DNA of 64,000 bases from CAZMLC01 sp964567125 (GCA_964567125.1 CAZMLC010000001.1:114330-178329), one strand, 5' to 3'. Shown: positions 30,446 to 40,390, counted from the first letter of the stretch. Numbers and translations: made by a program. The notes: generated from the letters alone by a model not told the origin.

Positions 30446-32167
30446 TTAGCATTTATCTTTCTTTTGCATCAATTTGCGCACACCGAAGACAATCAGTGCA
30501 AACGCCATGATCAAAAGCACACCTGTAGCAAGAGTCAGTACGCCTCCTGCAGAAAACCCTTTATTTTGCCAAAGATTTAAATTGTTCATGAACATGTTGT
30601 ACAAGGCGCTGCCGCTCGTCGCAATCATAAAGATCATGGGCAATAAGGCGATCATGACAGGCTTACCGCGTTTCATCAGCCACATTGAAACACCTAAAAG
30701 CGAAAGTGCCGCCAGCAGCTGATTGGCGGAGGCGAAAACAGGCCACAGTCCATTGGTTCCCGATCCGAGCAATAACAGGGCAACAGTCAAAACAGGCTGG
30801 GCTGTTGCACAATGACGATTGGATAAGGTGCGCCACACTGCGCTCGTGGGCAGTTTCTTCATATCTTCCGGCTCACCATAATTCCCGGCTGGCAGCAACA
30901 GCTCCTGCCAGACAAAGCGGGCGAGACGCGTTGCCGTATCCAACGTTGTCATCAAAAAGGCAGCCAACGCTAACGAAATAAAGACCATACCCGTCTGCGC
31001 AGGCACACCGAGCGTCAAGGTGAAACGCGAGATCCCGTTGGCAAACAATGAAACCTCATTGCCAGACTGCAATGCTTTCAGATAATCCGCGTTCGACATC
31101 CATGCCACAGCGATCAAAGAAATCACAGCCAACCCCCCCTCAACCAGCATGCCTCCGTAGGCAACGGGACGCACATGCCGTTCATTGGCCAGCTGCTTCG
31201 AGGTCGTCCCCGAAGCGACCAAGGCATGAAATCCCGAACACGCGCCACACGCGATAATCACGAAAAGCATCGGGAACAACGGCTGTGACACTCCGCTGCG
31301 CGGGTCCGGAACAGACCATCCCGCAAAGGCAGGCAGCTGAATTTCGGGCATCGCGACGCAGATACCAGCAACACCCAGGATAATCATGGCATACAGCAGA
31401 TAGGAGTTCAGGTAGTCGCGCGGCTGAAGCAGGATCCATACCGGCAACACAGAAGCCGCATAGCAATAAATCAACAAAATGATCGTCCACAAAATGCGCG
31501 CTGTTGCCACGGAACAACCCAGTAAACTAGACAGATCGAGCGGGAAATAAACACCCACAGCCACGCACCCGAAGGTAATGGGCACAAAGATCAGGGAGGA
31601 AACAACAAAATTCACCTTGAGCCGATAAACAAAGATTCCGAAAACAACCGCGACCGCAATGAAGAGCAACGAAGCCGTCGCAACCGCAGGAACATCAAGA
31701 AAGGTCCCAACAACGAGATAGGTGAACTGTGCAACCACCAGAATCAGCGCCAGCAAGCAAAAGAGCAGGAACATGATGCGCCCGGAATACCCCATCAACG
31801 ATTCAATAATCGACCCAATAGAGCGGCCTTTATGGCGAACCGAAAGGAAGAGCACGCTGAAATCATGGAAGGCACCGATAAAAATACAGCCCAGAATAAC
31901 CCACAGAACAACAGCCGCCCAACCAAATTGCGCAGCCAAAATCGGCCCCACAATCGGACCGGCCCCCGCGATACTCGCAAAATGGTGCCCAAACAAAATC
32001 GAAGGACGCGTCGGGATGAAATCAATATCGTCACGCTGCGTATGCGCGGGTGTTGCCCGACTTGGATCCATCCCGAAAAGCCGCTCAATAAAACGGCCAT
32101 AGAAGATATACGCCAAAATGAACAAAACGCCACTACCCAGCAACAATATCGCACCATTCATGAACAA
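30446..32167 (-). CDS. cstA: Carbon starvation protein CstA family transporter
   Basis: 573 aa with many membrane segments. The N-terminal block is diagnostic: FYGRFIERLFGMDPSRATPA, then FIPTRPSILFGHHFASIAGAGPIVGPILAAQFGW (about 45-85). CACGACSGFHALVASGTTSKQL (about 290-310) is the second conserved block. Family members import peptides or pyruvate. It is about 100 residues shorter than E. coli CstA, like many short-form homologues. An ATG two codons downstream (32161) is an alternative start. It lies 10 bases downstream of the GH5 gene. Confidence 0.9.
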   Translation of the reverse strand: MFMNGAILLLGSGVLFILAYIFYGRFIERLFGMDPSRATPAHTQRDDIDFIPTRPSILFGHHFASIAGAGPIVGPILAAQFGWAAVVLWVILGCIFIGAFHDFSVLFLSVRHKGRSIGSIIESLMGYSGRIMFLLFCLLALILVVAQFTYLVVGTFLDVPAVATASLLFIAVAVVFGIFVYRLKVNFVVSSLIFVPITFGCVAVGVYFPLDLSSLLGCSVATARILWTIILLIYCYAASVLPVWILLQPRDYLNSYLLYAMIILGVAGICVAMPEIQLPAFAGWSVPDPRSGVSQPLFPMLFVIIACGACSGFHALVASGTTSKQLANERHVRPVAYGGMLVEGGLAVISLIAVAWMSNADYLKALQSGNEVSLFANGISRFTLTLGVPAQTGMVFISLALAAFLMTTLDTATRLARFVWQELLLPAGNYGEPEDMKKLPTSAVWRTLSNRHCATAQPVLTVALLLLGSGTNGLWPVFASANQLLAALSLLGVSMWLMKRGKPVMIALLPMIFMIATSGSALYNMFMNNLNLWQNKGFSAGGVLTLATGVLLIMAFALIVFGVRKLMQKKDKC

Positions 32168-32177
32168 CCACCTGTCG

Positions 32178-33629
32178 TTAGTACTGTTTCAACAACTCAA
32201 GCATTGCGCGATCAAGCTTGTGACCGTGATAATTTTCATACACAACATCTTCGCGTTCGCTATCGAGAATACCGAACGTGCCGCGTAAATTCCACAATGC
32301 CCAGCCCCAATTCTGTTCTTGCCAATTCTTTAAATTGTCTTCCAGCCATTCAAGGACGATCGCATGCGGCGTATATCGATAGGCCCCTGCTTCACCGACC
32401 ATCACAAAAATATTGTTTTGCCGCGCGCTCGCCCACGGCTTTATGCAGTGTTCACGCAGATATTCAGTGCCGGTCTGCGTTTTTCCAGCCCGCAAAAATC
32501 CCTTCGTTGTATACGCGACAATCGGACTCTCCACACCCCAGCTGCTGGAAAAAGGAATCACGATGCGCTGGCTCCCCGCTTCACATACCATCTGCTGAAA
32601 TCCGATCCAATCGCCCTTTTCGATGCGGATTTTCAGATCCTTCACAGGCTCTTTGATTTCAAATGAAAACGTTTGTTTACACGTCGCTTGTGTAATTTTC
32701 CATTCCTGGTGATAGACGACATCCGACCAACCGTCGCCCTGTCCCGCATCGACCGTAAAATCGAACAGTTTCTTGCCATCGCCCTCGACGCGTACCATCA
32801 CACGCCCCGATACGCGTGCAGGTGCGATCGTCCAGCGGCACGCGGGAACATTCTGGAAGTGATAGACTTTATTCGCTTCCTTTTTACCAGCCCCCATCAA
32901 CGGTGATGACAACGCGGCCGGCGGCCACGACGGATATTCACTCGGTGTACCGACCCAGCTTGCGCGATAGTGCGAGATGGACATGGGCGAGTATCCCCGC
33001 GTCGCCTGACCAATGCCAAGCTTGTAAAGGCCCTCTACAGGCAACCGGCCCCAGGCTAAACCGTCCGCAACGATGAACCGCTCAGGGTCCTCCGAACGAA
33101 TCGCTTCCACCAATGCGGTCGCTACGCGCACATAGTTGGAGCAAATCGCATCGGACTGCCCGGGTTCATTGAACAGGTTGAAGCTCAGCTCGCGCGACGG
33201 AATGCCTTTATACCGTTTGGCAAAGGTTTTCCAGTGAAGACAGGCTACGCGCAACGCTTCGGCATCCGTGAATAAATCGCGCGTTTCAGCCGGTTTGGCA
33301 ACCGTATACCCCGGGATGCGGTGAAACGCGACCTGCACATGCACCTGGTATTTCTTGCCCAACGCAATCGCCTGGTCAATCGGTATCAGCTTGCCCTCAT
33401 CGATCGCGTCCCACTGCTGGTCTTTGATCCAAAAGCGGTAATCCATCGGCAGGCGGACAAAGTTAAAACCATGTTCGTGGATGAACTGGAAATCACTCTC
33501 CTGAAAACCCGGTGTCGGCTTCCCTGCATAGATAAACATTTCCAGCAAGTTAAACCCGCGCCAGCGCGTATCCGTTCCACCCCATGCCATGCTGACACAC
33601 AACAAACACAAAACCACGATAGCGTTCAT
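32178..33629 (-). CDS. Glycoside hydrolase family 5 (cellulase-like), exported
   Basis: 483 aa. Signal peptide MNAIVVLCLLCVSMAWG. The TIM-barrel opening GFNLLEMF, then FNFVRLPMDYRFW, the acid/base in LSFNLFNEPGQ near residue 155 and the nucleophile glutamate in MVGEAGAY near 417 mark GH5. Between the two glutamates lies an inserted beta-rich segment (about 250-370, VYHFQNVPACRW...DLKIRIEKGDWIGFQ) that may be a carbohydrate-binding module. It cleaves beta-linked glycans outside the cell, but the precise substrate (glucan, mannan or other) cannot be read from sequence. It is followed directly by cstA. Confidence 0.85.
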   Translation of the reverse strand: MNAIVVLCLLCVSMAWGGTDTRWRGFNLLEMFIYAGKPTPGFQESDFQFIHEHGFNFVRLPMDYRFWIKDQQWDAIDEGKLIPIDQAIALGKKYQVHVQVAFHRIPGYTVAKPAETRDLFTDAEALRVACLHWKTFAKRYKGIPSRELSFNLFNEPGQSDAICSNYVRVATALVEAIRSEDPERFIVADGLAWGRLPVEGLYKLGIGQATRGYSPMSISHYRASWVGTPSEYPSWPPAALSSPLMGAGKKEANKVYHFQNVPACRWTIAPARVSGRVMVRVEGDGKKLFDFTVDAGQGDGWSDVVYHQEWKITQATCKQTFSFEIKEPVKDLKIRIEKGDWIGFQQMVCEAGSQRIVIPFSSSWGVESPIVAYTTKGFLRAGKTQTGTEYLREHCIKPWASARQNNIFVMVGEAGAYRYTPHAIVLEWLEDNLKNWQEQNWGWALWNLRGTFGILDSEREDVVYENYHGHKLDRAMLELLKQY

Positions 33630-33654
33630 CGTTTCCCCTCACCCATGATCGACG

Positions 33655-33825
33655 TTAAGCAATCAGGGATTTTGCAAGCTCTGCCGCGGAGGCCGCATCT
33701 GCGGAATATCCGTCCGCACCAATCGAATCGCAAAAGGCCTGTGTCACCGGTGCGCCGCCAATGATGACTTTTGCGCCAAGCCCCGCACTGCGGACCGCAT
33801 CCACGACGCTCTTCATCCCCGGCAT
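33655..33825 (-). CDS. C-terminal end of a corrinoid (B12-binding) methyltransferase protein, 5' part lost in gap
   Basis: Only the last 56 residues are present: MPGMKSVVDAVRSAGLG, then KVIIGGAPVTQAF near residue 20 and IGADGYSADAASAAELAK to the end. This block is the C-terminal half of the cobalamin-binding Rossmann domain of MtbC/MtaC-like corrinoid proteins; the cobalt-ligating DxHxxG motif would be in the missing part. Such proteins carry methyl groups from methylamines, methoxy compounds or glycine betaine to a corrinoid. Its methyltransferase partner was probably encoded beyond the gap. The first codon seen reads ATG by chance and is not the start. Confidence 0.75.
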   Translation of the reverse strand: MPGMKSVVDAVRSAGLGAKVIIGGAPVTQAFCDSIGADGYSADAASAAELAKSLIA

Positions 33826-33925
33826 NNNNNNNNNNNNNNNNNNNNNNNNNNNNNNNNNNNNNNNNNNNNNNNNNNNNNNNNNNNNNNNNNNNNNNNNNNN
33901 NNNNNNNNNNNNNNNNNNNNNNNNN
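33826..33925. other. 100 N scaffold gap of unknown true length
   Basis: The sides share no sequence, so real DNA is absent. The left side cuts a corrinoid protein gene; the right side lies 5 bases after the bioC stop, where further biotin genes could be missing. Confidence 0.95.
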
Positions 33926-33930
33926 TAAAG

Positions 33931-34698
33931 CTATGATTCGCGCGTCGCCACAACGTAAAACGGCGTATACGTCAGAGGATACCCTTGACCATCGGGCAGT
34001 TTGAAACGCTCGTACTGCTCCACGAATTTCCGCAATTTTCCCTTTGTCCAACCGCGCGCATCGCCCGTCGCAGTTACCCCCGTCCGCTGGAGATGCCGCA
34101 ACACGGCATGCGCATCGGGAAATACGCTCACCAAGCGCTCCTGCTCCGTTGCACGGATCTGCCATCCCGTCTTTTCAAGCCAGCCGTAAACCGTGTCGCA
34201 GGAGGGATAAATCAGCCCCCGTTCACTCACCGTCGTGATCTCATGGAAGTTGTCCGGCGTGAAACTCGAAAAGGCCAAGAGCGCACCCGTTGCCGTGCGC
34301 TGATGAAGACGCTGAAATAACGCCGGCACATCCGTAATCCATTGCAACGTCGCACCGGACAGAACGATGTCTGCCTCAGGGTATTCGCTGAAGTGATTCA
34401 AGTCCGCTGCGACAAACTCACACGCCGCGCGGTCTGAAAAGCAGGCGGCAAAGGCATCGACAACATCGTAGGCCCAGATACGATCAGCGTGAAACCGCTG
34501 CTCGAACGCATCGGTTAAGAAACCAGTACCACAGCCTAAATCCAAGGCGCATGACCAGTGGCGTTGCTTTGTCGCGCCGTGTATTAATGCGCAGAGCCGC
34601 TCGGCCATGCGCTTTTGCACGACCGCATGCTCCGCATACGTGGCGACACTTTTATAAAACCGCTGCCGGATGCGGTGTGCGTGGGGAATATGTCTCAT
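33931..34698 (-). CDS. bioC: Malonyl-ACP O-methyltransferase
   Basis: 255 aa from the ATG at 34698, which overlaps the bioG stop as ATGA. The SAM-binding motif DLGCGTGFLTDAF lies near residue 47, with IVLSGATLQWITD near 105 (the motif that in BioC follows the acidic loop) and FSSFTPDNFHEI near 140. It methylates malonyl-ACP so that fatty acid synthesis can build the pimeloyl chain of biotin. It is encoded with bioG and bioF. Confidence 0.88.
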   Translation of the reverse strand: MRHIPHAHRIRQRFYKSVATYAEHAVVQKRMAERLCALIHGATKQRHWSCALDLGCGTGFLTDAFEQRFHADRIWAYDVVDAFAACFSDRAACEFVAADLNHFSEYPEADIVLSGATLQWITDVPALFQRLHQRTATGALLAFSSFTPDNFHEITTVSERGLIYPSCDTVYGWLEKTGWQIRATEQERLVSVFPDAHAVLRHLQRTGVTATGDARGWTKGKLRKFVEQYERFKLPDGQGYPLTYTPFYVVATRES

Positions 34699-35351
34699 TG
34701 CAGCACCTCGTTCCAAGCGCGAATCGAACCAAAAGGATCGTGCCGCACCGGACGTTCTGCAACGTCAACCTGCGGCCAGCGCTGCCACGCCGTGCGTTGC
34801 GCCGCCGGCGGGAAAATACGATCGCGTGTGCCGATGATAGCCCGTGTAAAACAGCACAGCTCAAGCGGTCCGGCCTGCAGGATCTGCTGCTCAAGCGCGC
34901 GCAACTCCTGCTGCTGATCTTCGCACGACCGCTGCGACAGCGATGCCGTCTCCCCGCTTGTCCGCACGTAAAACTTTTCCCGTGCATCCGGATCAAGCCA
35001 ATGGTCGGCTGTCCCATAAAACACGTCGGGAGGAATGCCGGCATCTTGGGAAATGGGCGACAACGTTCCATTCACCGCAAGCACCATCTTGAAAACCCGC
35101 TGATCCACATGCTGGCTCTGCGCGAGCACCTGCTGTGCAGCCCAAACGCCAAGGCTCCATGCGACAACATGGATCGTTGCATAGCGGGAAACGCTCAGGG
35201 GCAATCCGCACAGAACTGTATAGTCATGAATCGCCAGCACATCGCAGCGATCCGCATGCCACGTCTGCAACCGCGTTGTATCCATCCCCCATCCGTTGAA
35301 GAAGATGATTAAGGTGTCCGTATCTGTTTTGTTTAAAAATGAACAGATCAC
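34695..35351 (-). CDS. bioG: Pimeloyl-ACP methyl ester esterase, BioG type
   Basis: 218 aa from a GTG start at 35351, overlapping the bioF stop as GTGA. IIFFNGWGMD near residue 15 is the BioG (DUF452) hallmark; the nucleophile serine is in VVAWSLGVWAA near 65, and a late H in PVRHDPFGSIRAW near 205 completes the likely triad. It removes the methyl cap from pimeloyl-ACP methyl ester, replacing BioH. The bioF-bioG-bioC overlaps imply one coupled transcript. Confidence 0.85.
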   Translation of the reverse strand: MICSFLNKTDTDTLIIFFNGWGMDTTRLQTWHADRCDVLAIHDYTVLCGLPLSVSRYATIHVVAWSLGVWAAQQVLAQSQHVDQRVFKMVLAVNGTLSPISQDAGIPPDVFYGTADHWLDPDAREKFYVRTSGETASLSQRSCEDQQQELRALEQQILQAGPLELCCFTRAIIGTRDRIFPPAAQRTAWQRWPQVDVAERPVRHDPFGSIRAWNEVLQ

Positions 35352-36517
35352 ACAACCTCCGCAAGCGCAGAAACAAGGGCTGGTTGAAGTGCGGCGCTCA
35401 ACGAGAAGCGTAAGCGCGCCGTCCCTGGCGGGACTGTTGGAGGACGAATGGCAAACACCAGAAAACCATGTTGCTGGAAGCTATGCGCAGCCTCAACCGC
35501 CGCGCTGTCATCGCCGATTAAGAGTGGAACAATCTGCGAATCGCCGGCCACGCTGCAACCCGGCGACCGCTGTTCGAACTGCTGCCGCAAGGCCTGTCCC
35601 ATGGCCCGCACGTGACGACGCTCCTGCTCAAGTTCACCTCCGCGCTGCAAAACAAAGGCGCTCCAGTTGAGAACAACAGGGGGCAAGGCGGTTGTGAAAA
35701 TAAAGGGACGCATGGTGTTGATCAGGTAATGCCGCACCTCGGGCGCCATGATCGCATAAGCACCCATCGATGCAAATGCCTTGCCGAATGTGCCAATCAG
35801 GATATCGACCTCGCGATCCAGACCCACGGCCGCAGCAAGACCTGCGCCCTGGGGACCATATACGCCCACCGCATGCGCTTCATCGACCACCAGAAGACAG
35901 TCGTATTTGCGCTTTAACTCAACCAGACGCTGCATATCGGCAGCATCTCCATCCATGCTGAAGATCGATTCTGTCACTAAGAAGACGCGCCGATACTGCG
36001 CTCGCTTCTCGCTCAAAATACGTTCCACATGCGCGTAATCCAAATGCCGAAAACGCTGAAATTCCGCATCGCTTAAGCGCATGCCATCAATCATGCTCGC
36101 ATGATTCAACTTATCCGAGAGGATGAGATCCGAACGCGAGGCCAGCGCCGGCAGAATCCCGACATTCGCATGATATCCGCTCGAAAAGACCAGCGCGGCT
36201 CGTCCGCCATAGAGTGCGCTGAGCACGGCCTCTAGCCGACCGTATGCCGGCGTATTTCCCGTGAGCAATCGACTCGACGCACTCGTCGGCGCCAGCTCGG
36301 GCGAATCGGCCTCGTAGGACGCATAAAACTCCTGCCGCCAGGATGTCTTGCACGCAAGTCCCAGATAGTCATTGCTTGAAAGATTCCAGAAGGTACGCTT
36401 CTGCCACAGGCAGCGCCCCTCACCCGCAGGTTCAATCTCGCGCAGTTCGCGCAGGCGGCCGGAAGCCGCTAACTGTGCGCATTCGTTCGCCAAGCTCTGT
36501 AGAAAATCACCGCTCAT
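35348..36517 (-). CDS. bioF: 8-amino-7-oxononanoate synthase
   Basis: 389 aa. This is a PLP enzyme of the alpha-oxoamine synthase family: NDYLGLA near residue 48, FSSGYHANVGI near 110, LVVDEAHAVGVYGPQGAG near 200 and the PLP lysine in IGTFGKAFASMGAY near 235. It condenses pimeloyl-ACP with alanine, the first step of biotin ring assembly. It starts 20 bases after the nadB stop. The later genes bioA, bioD and bioB are not in the window and could lie in the gap. Confidence 0.92.
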   Translation of the reverse strand: MSGDFLQSLANECAQLAASGRLRELREIEPAGEGRCLWQKRTFWNLSSNDYLGLACKTSWRQEFYASYEADSPELAPTSASSRLLTGNTPAYGRLEAVLSALYGGRAALVFSSGYHANVGILPALASRSDLILSDKLNHASMIDGMRLSDAEFQRFRHLDYAHVERILSEKRAQYRRVFLVTESIFSMDGDAADMQRLVELKRKYDCLLVVDEAHAVGVYGPQGAGLAAAVGLDREVDILIGTFGKAFASMGAYAIMAPEVRHYLINTMRPFIFTTALPPVVLNWSAFVLQRGGELEQERRHVRAMGQALRQQFEQRSPGCSVAGDSQIVPLLIGDDSAAVEAAHSFQQHGFLVFAIRPPTVPPGTARLRFSLSAALQPALVSALAEVV

Positions 36518-36537
36518 TCAACCGTCCAAATCAGGGT

Positions 36538-38139
36538 TCAGATATTACGGCCCGGAAGCACGGTGTCGCGTGCATGCGCCGCTTGATCAGGATAATCCAG
36601 CGTATAGTGCAACCCGCGGCTTTCACGCCGACGCATCGCGCTGCGCACAATCAGCTCGCCCACCAACGCCAAATTGCGCAGCTCCAACATATCCGGCGTA
36701 ACCAAATAATCAAAATAATACTCGCTGATCTCACGCCGCAGATTCTGGATGCGCCGCCGTGCACGCATCAGCCGCTTGTTGGTCCGCACAATCCCGACAT
36801 AGTCCCACATGCACGTACGCACTTCCATCCAGTTATGCGCCACCATCACGGCTTCATCGCTCGCCACCGCGGTACCATATTCCCAGTCGGGAATGCGCAG
36901 ATGATCCGGCAGCTGTTTCGGTTCATGGGACAAACGTTCCGCCATCTCGTAGGCACCGACAACCGCCTCCAAAAGCGAGTTGCTCGCCAAACGATTTGCG
37001 CCATGCAGTCCGGTGCACGCCACTTCGCCCACAGCGGAAAGCCCCTGCAGGGAGGTGACGCCATTCACCGCAGCCCGAATACCGCCGCAGCAATAGTGCG
37101 CAGAAGGCACAATCGGAATCAGATCCTTCGCAATATCAAGGCCAAAGCTCATACACGTTTCGTAAATTTTCGGGAAGCGTTCCTTTAAAAACTCGCGCGA
37201 CTTGTGCCGGATATCCAGGCAGCAGTACTGTGCACCGGTACGCTTCATCTCCGAGTCAATGGCGCGCGCCACAACGTCGCGCGGTGCCAGAGCCCCGCGT
37301 GCGTCATACTTTTTCATAAAGGGCCGTCCGTCAGCATCCACCAACTCCGCGCCCTCACCCCGGACCGCCTCGCTGATCAAGAAACGCTTCGCCTGCGGAT
37401 GCCAGAGGCACGTCGGATGAAACTGGATAAACTCCATGTTGGCCACTTGCGCACTGGCACGCCACGCCAGCGCAACACCGTCGCCCGTAGCAATATCCGG
37501 ATTGCAGGTATAGAGATAGACCTTGCCGCACCCGCCGGTCGCCAAAATTGTATGCGCGGACCGGACCGCATAAATTTCACCGCTTTTCTGATCCAGCACA
37601 TATGCACCCACACAGCGGTTATCGCCGCCGGCGCGCAACCAGCGCGTGGTGATCAGATCAATCACCATGGCATGCTCAAGCGCCGTAATGCGTGGATGCT
37701 CCTGTACGCGTTGAATCAGCACCGCCTCGAGCTGCTGTCCGGTAATATCCCCCGCATGCAAGACCCGGCGCTTGGTATGTCCGCCCTCACGTCCCAAATC
37801 ATATTCATCGGCACTGCCTTTACGCCGATTAAACTGAACGCCTAAGTCGATCAGCTCGCGAATGCGTTCCGGTCCGGCGGAAACGATCTGCCGAACCACC
37901 GACTCCTTGCACAACCCGGCACCTGCGATCAGCGTATCGCGAACGTGCTCTTCGAAACTGTCATTGGCATCCATCACACAGGCAATACCGCCCTGCGCCT
38001 GATTCGTGTTGCAATCCGTAAGCCGCTTCTTTGTCACCAACAGGACATGTCCCTGCTCCGCCAGGTGCAACGCGCTCATTAAGCCGGCAATACCGCTGCC
38101 AACAACAAGAAAGTCACATGATTCCGTTCGCATCCCCAT
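36538..38139 (-). CDS. nadB: L-aspartate oxidase
   Basis: 533 aa. FAD-binding GSGIAGLMSALHLAEQG near residue 14, NTNQAQGGIACV near 43, the active-site stretch EGGHTKRRVLHAGDITG near 120 and the FAD ribose block LASNSLLEAVVGAYEMAE near 380. It oxidises aspartate to iminoaspartate, the first step of de novo NAD synthesis; nadA and nadC are not nearby. The ATG at 38139 has AAGG about 8 bases upstream. It heads the nadB-bioF-bioG-bioC run. Confidence 0.92.
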   Translation of the reverse strand: MGMRTESCDFLVVGSGIAGLMSALHLAEQGHVLLVTKKRLTDCNTNQAQGGIACVMDANDSFEEHVRDTLIAGAGLCKESVVRQIVSAGPERIRELIDLGVQFNRRKGSADEYDLGREGGHTKRRVLHAGDITGQQLEAVLIQRVQEHPRITALEHAMVIDLITTRWLRAGGDNRCVGAYVLDQKSGEIYAVRSAHTILATGGCGKVYLYTCNPDIATGDGVALAWRASAQVANMEFIQFHPTCLWHPQAKRFLISEAVRGEGAELVDADGRPFMKKYDARGALAPRDVVARAIDSEMKRTGAQYCCLDIRHKSREFLKERFPKIYETCMSFGLDIAKDLIPIVPSAHYCCGGIRAAVNGVTSLQGLSAVGEVACTGLHGANRLASNSLLEAVVGAYEMAERLSHEPKQLPDHLRIPDWEYGTAVASDEAVMVAHNWMEVRTCMWDYVGIVRTNKRLMRARRRIQNLRREISEYYFDYLVTPDMLELRNLALVGELIVRSAMRRRESRGLHYTLDYPDQAAHARDTVLPGRNI

Positions 38140-38312
38140 TTTCTAAGCCTTCTTTCGTTTGAAACTGAATTAAGCATACCATGTTTTTGCATATCCTGCC
38201 ACAGACATAATCGGCGCTTTTCGCTATTTCCCGCGCATTTCCAGCGGCTATGCTTGTTTTGGCGACCTAAACGTGCTACCCTTTTAAGCAAAAAATGTCG
38301 AAGGAGTTTACA

Positions 38313-40280
38313 ATGAAGCATGCCTTATTTCTCATCGGTTTAGTCATGGCGAGCTGTTCAGCCTGGGCCACCGCGTATTCCGTAAAATCGCCGGATGGTC
38401 TCAACGAGATTGTACTGAACGTCGCACAAAACATCAGCATTTCCATCATCCGCAACAACACACCGATTGTCGCGCCGACGGAAATCGCCCTTGAACTGCC
38501 GAACGGCGAAACCCTCGGCTCGACACCGCGAGTCAAAGCGGCGCAAACGCGCGTCATCGACGAAGTCATCAAGACACCCATTTACAAAAAAAGCCAGATC
38601 GCTGCAAAGGGCAATCAGAAGACGATCGCGTTTGATGGCGGCTACAGCATCACGCTCGCCGCCTTCAACGATGGCGTCGCCTATCGCTGGGAAACCGCGC
38701 GTCCGGGCGAAATCACCATTGTCAACGAGAAAGGAGGCCTCGTCGCGGCAAAGGATTATCATGCCTTTATCACCTACGGAAACGGAAATTTCAAAGGGGA
38801 CCGTCTGCAAGTCTCGTGGGAAAATCTCTACACCGACGGCAAAATCTCCAGCTTGGATGCGAAGCAGTTAATTTTTCTACCGCTCTACATGCAGACCGAT
38901 GCCGGCGTGCTCGTCATGAGTGAAACCGATCTCGTGGACTATCCGGGAATGAATTTCTTCAAGGTCGAGGGAAAAACCGCGTTCGACGCCTGTTTCGCGA
39001 AATATCCCGATCAGAGTACGATCGAAGATACGCAGCGCCATCGCCGCATCCATAGCCGCCAAGGATTCATTGCCAAGACCCCCGGCACACGGACCTTCCC
39101 CTGGCGTACCTTTACGCTCGCGGCGACGGCGGCGCAGGTGATCAACGCAGACTTGAATTACACACTGGCGACACCCTCGGTGCTGAGCGACATCAGCTGG
39201 ATCAAGCCGGGCAAAGTGGCTTGGGATTGGTGGAACGATTGGAACGTCAAGCACGTCAACTTCCGCGCAGGCTGTAACACCGAGACATATAAATTCTATA
39301 TCGATTTTGCCGCCAAGCATGACATCGAATATGTGATCCTCGATGAAGGGTGGTCCAAACACCTTAAAATCATGGAGATCTCCGACGATGTTGATCTGGC
39401 GGATCTCTTTAAGTATGCTGCGGAAAAAGAGGTCGGACTGATCCTCTGGGCCTCCTGGCCACAGCTCTACAACCGTCAGGAAGAGGTGATTAAAAAGTAT
39501 GCGGAAATGGGTGCCAAGGGGTTCAAGATCGACTTCTTTGATCGCGACGATCAGGACGTCGTCCGCTATCTCGAAGAGACGGCCAAAGTCGCAGCCAAGT
39601 ATAAAGTTCTCGTCGACTACCACGGTATCTTCAAACCGGCCGGCCTCCAGCGCAAATACCCGAACATCATCAACTATGAAGCCGTGTTTGGACTGGAGCA
39701 ACTCAAATGGGGCGACAACAAACGCGATTTCATGCGTCACGATACAATCCTGCCCTTCACCCGCATGGTCGCCGGTCCTATGGACTACACCCCCGGCGCC
39801 ATGCTGAATGCGACTAAATCCGCTTTTGCCGCAAACTGGTCAGCGCCGATGAGCCAGGGAACGCGCGTCCATCAGATGGCGCTGCTGGTGATGCTGGAGG
39901 CTCCGTTGCAGATGCTCTGCGACTCACCCTCCAATTATCTCGACAACCCGGAGTGTACTGAATTTTTGACGGATATCCCCACGGTCTGGGATGAGACCAT
40001 CGGCGTTGCCGGTGAACCTGGCAAGAACTGCGTCATCGCCCGCCGCAAAGGCGATGAATGGTATATCGCCGCGATTGGCAACTGGGATGCGCAGGAAATC
40101 ACCATCGATCTGGCACCCATCCTCAAAAAAGGCCGCTGGAGCGCGGAGATCTTCAAAGATGGTGCCAATGCTGACCGCGATGCCAAAGACTGGGCAACGG
40201 AAGAACGAAAAGTTAAGGCCACCGACACGCTGACCATCAAGCTCCAACCTGGCGGCGGCTGGGTGGGTCATTTTGAGTAA
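38313..40280 (+). CDS. Glycoside hydrolase family 97 (alpha-glucosidase/alpha-galactosidase), exported
   Basis: 655 aa from the ATG at 38313 (AAGGAG at 38301-38306). Signal peptide ending near CSAWA. An N-terminal beta-sandwich (SVKSPDGLNEIVLNV...) is followed by a TIM barrel with VAWDWWNDWN near residue 305, YVILDEGWSK near 345 and GFKIDFFDRDDQD near 405. The aspartate in KIDFF is where retaining GH97 enzymes carry the nucleophile, so a retaining enzyme is more likely than the inverting SusB type. It would release alpha-linked sugars outside the cytoplasm. A perfect terminator hairpin follows. Confidence 0.87.
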   Translation: MKHALFLIGLVMASCSAWATAYSVKSPDGLNEIVLNVAQNISISIIRNNTPIVAPTEIALELPNGETLGSTPRVKAAQTRVIDEVIKTPIYKKSQIAAKGNQKTIAFDGGYSITLAAFNDGVAYRWETARPGEITIVNEKGGLVAAKDYHAFITYGNGNFKGDRLQVSWENLYTDGKISSLDAKQLIFLPLYMQTDAGVLVMSETDLVDYPGMNFFKVEGKTAFDACFAKYPDQSTIEDTQRHRRIHSRQGFIAKTPGTRTFPWRTFTLAATAAQVINADLNYTLATPSVLSDISWIKPGKVAWDWWNDWNVKHVNFRAGCNTETYKFYIDFAAKHDIEYVILDEGWSKHLKIMEISDDVDLADLFKYAAEKEVGLILWASWPQLYNRQEEVIKKYAEMGAKGFKIDFFDRDDQDVVRYLEETAKVAAKYKVLVDYHGIFKPAGLQRKYPNIINYEAVFGLEQLKWGDNKRDFMRHDTILPFTRMVAGPMDYTPGAMLNATKSAFAANWSAPMSQGTRVHQMALLVMLEAPLQMLCDSPSNYLDNPECTEFLTDIPTVWDETIGVAGEPGKNCVIARRKGDEWYIAAIGNWDAQEITIDLAPILKKGRWSAEIFKDGANADRDAKDWATEERKVKATDTLTIKLQPGGGWVGHFE

Positions 40281-40390
40281 GCGCACTGCGCTTTGACGTA
40301 ATGTCTAGCGCAATACGCGCAAAATCAACCTAACCTAATTGAACGCATAATTCATTGAACTCAAAAGAATTGTGACTTTATTTGACCATT

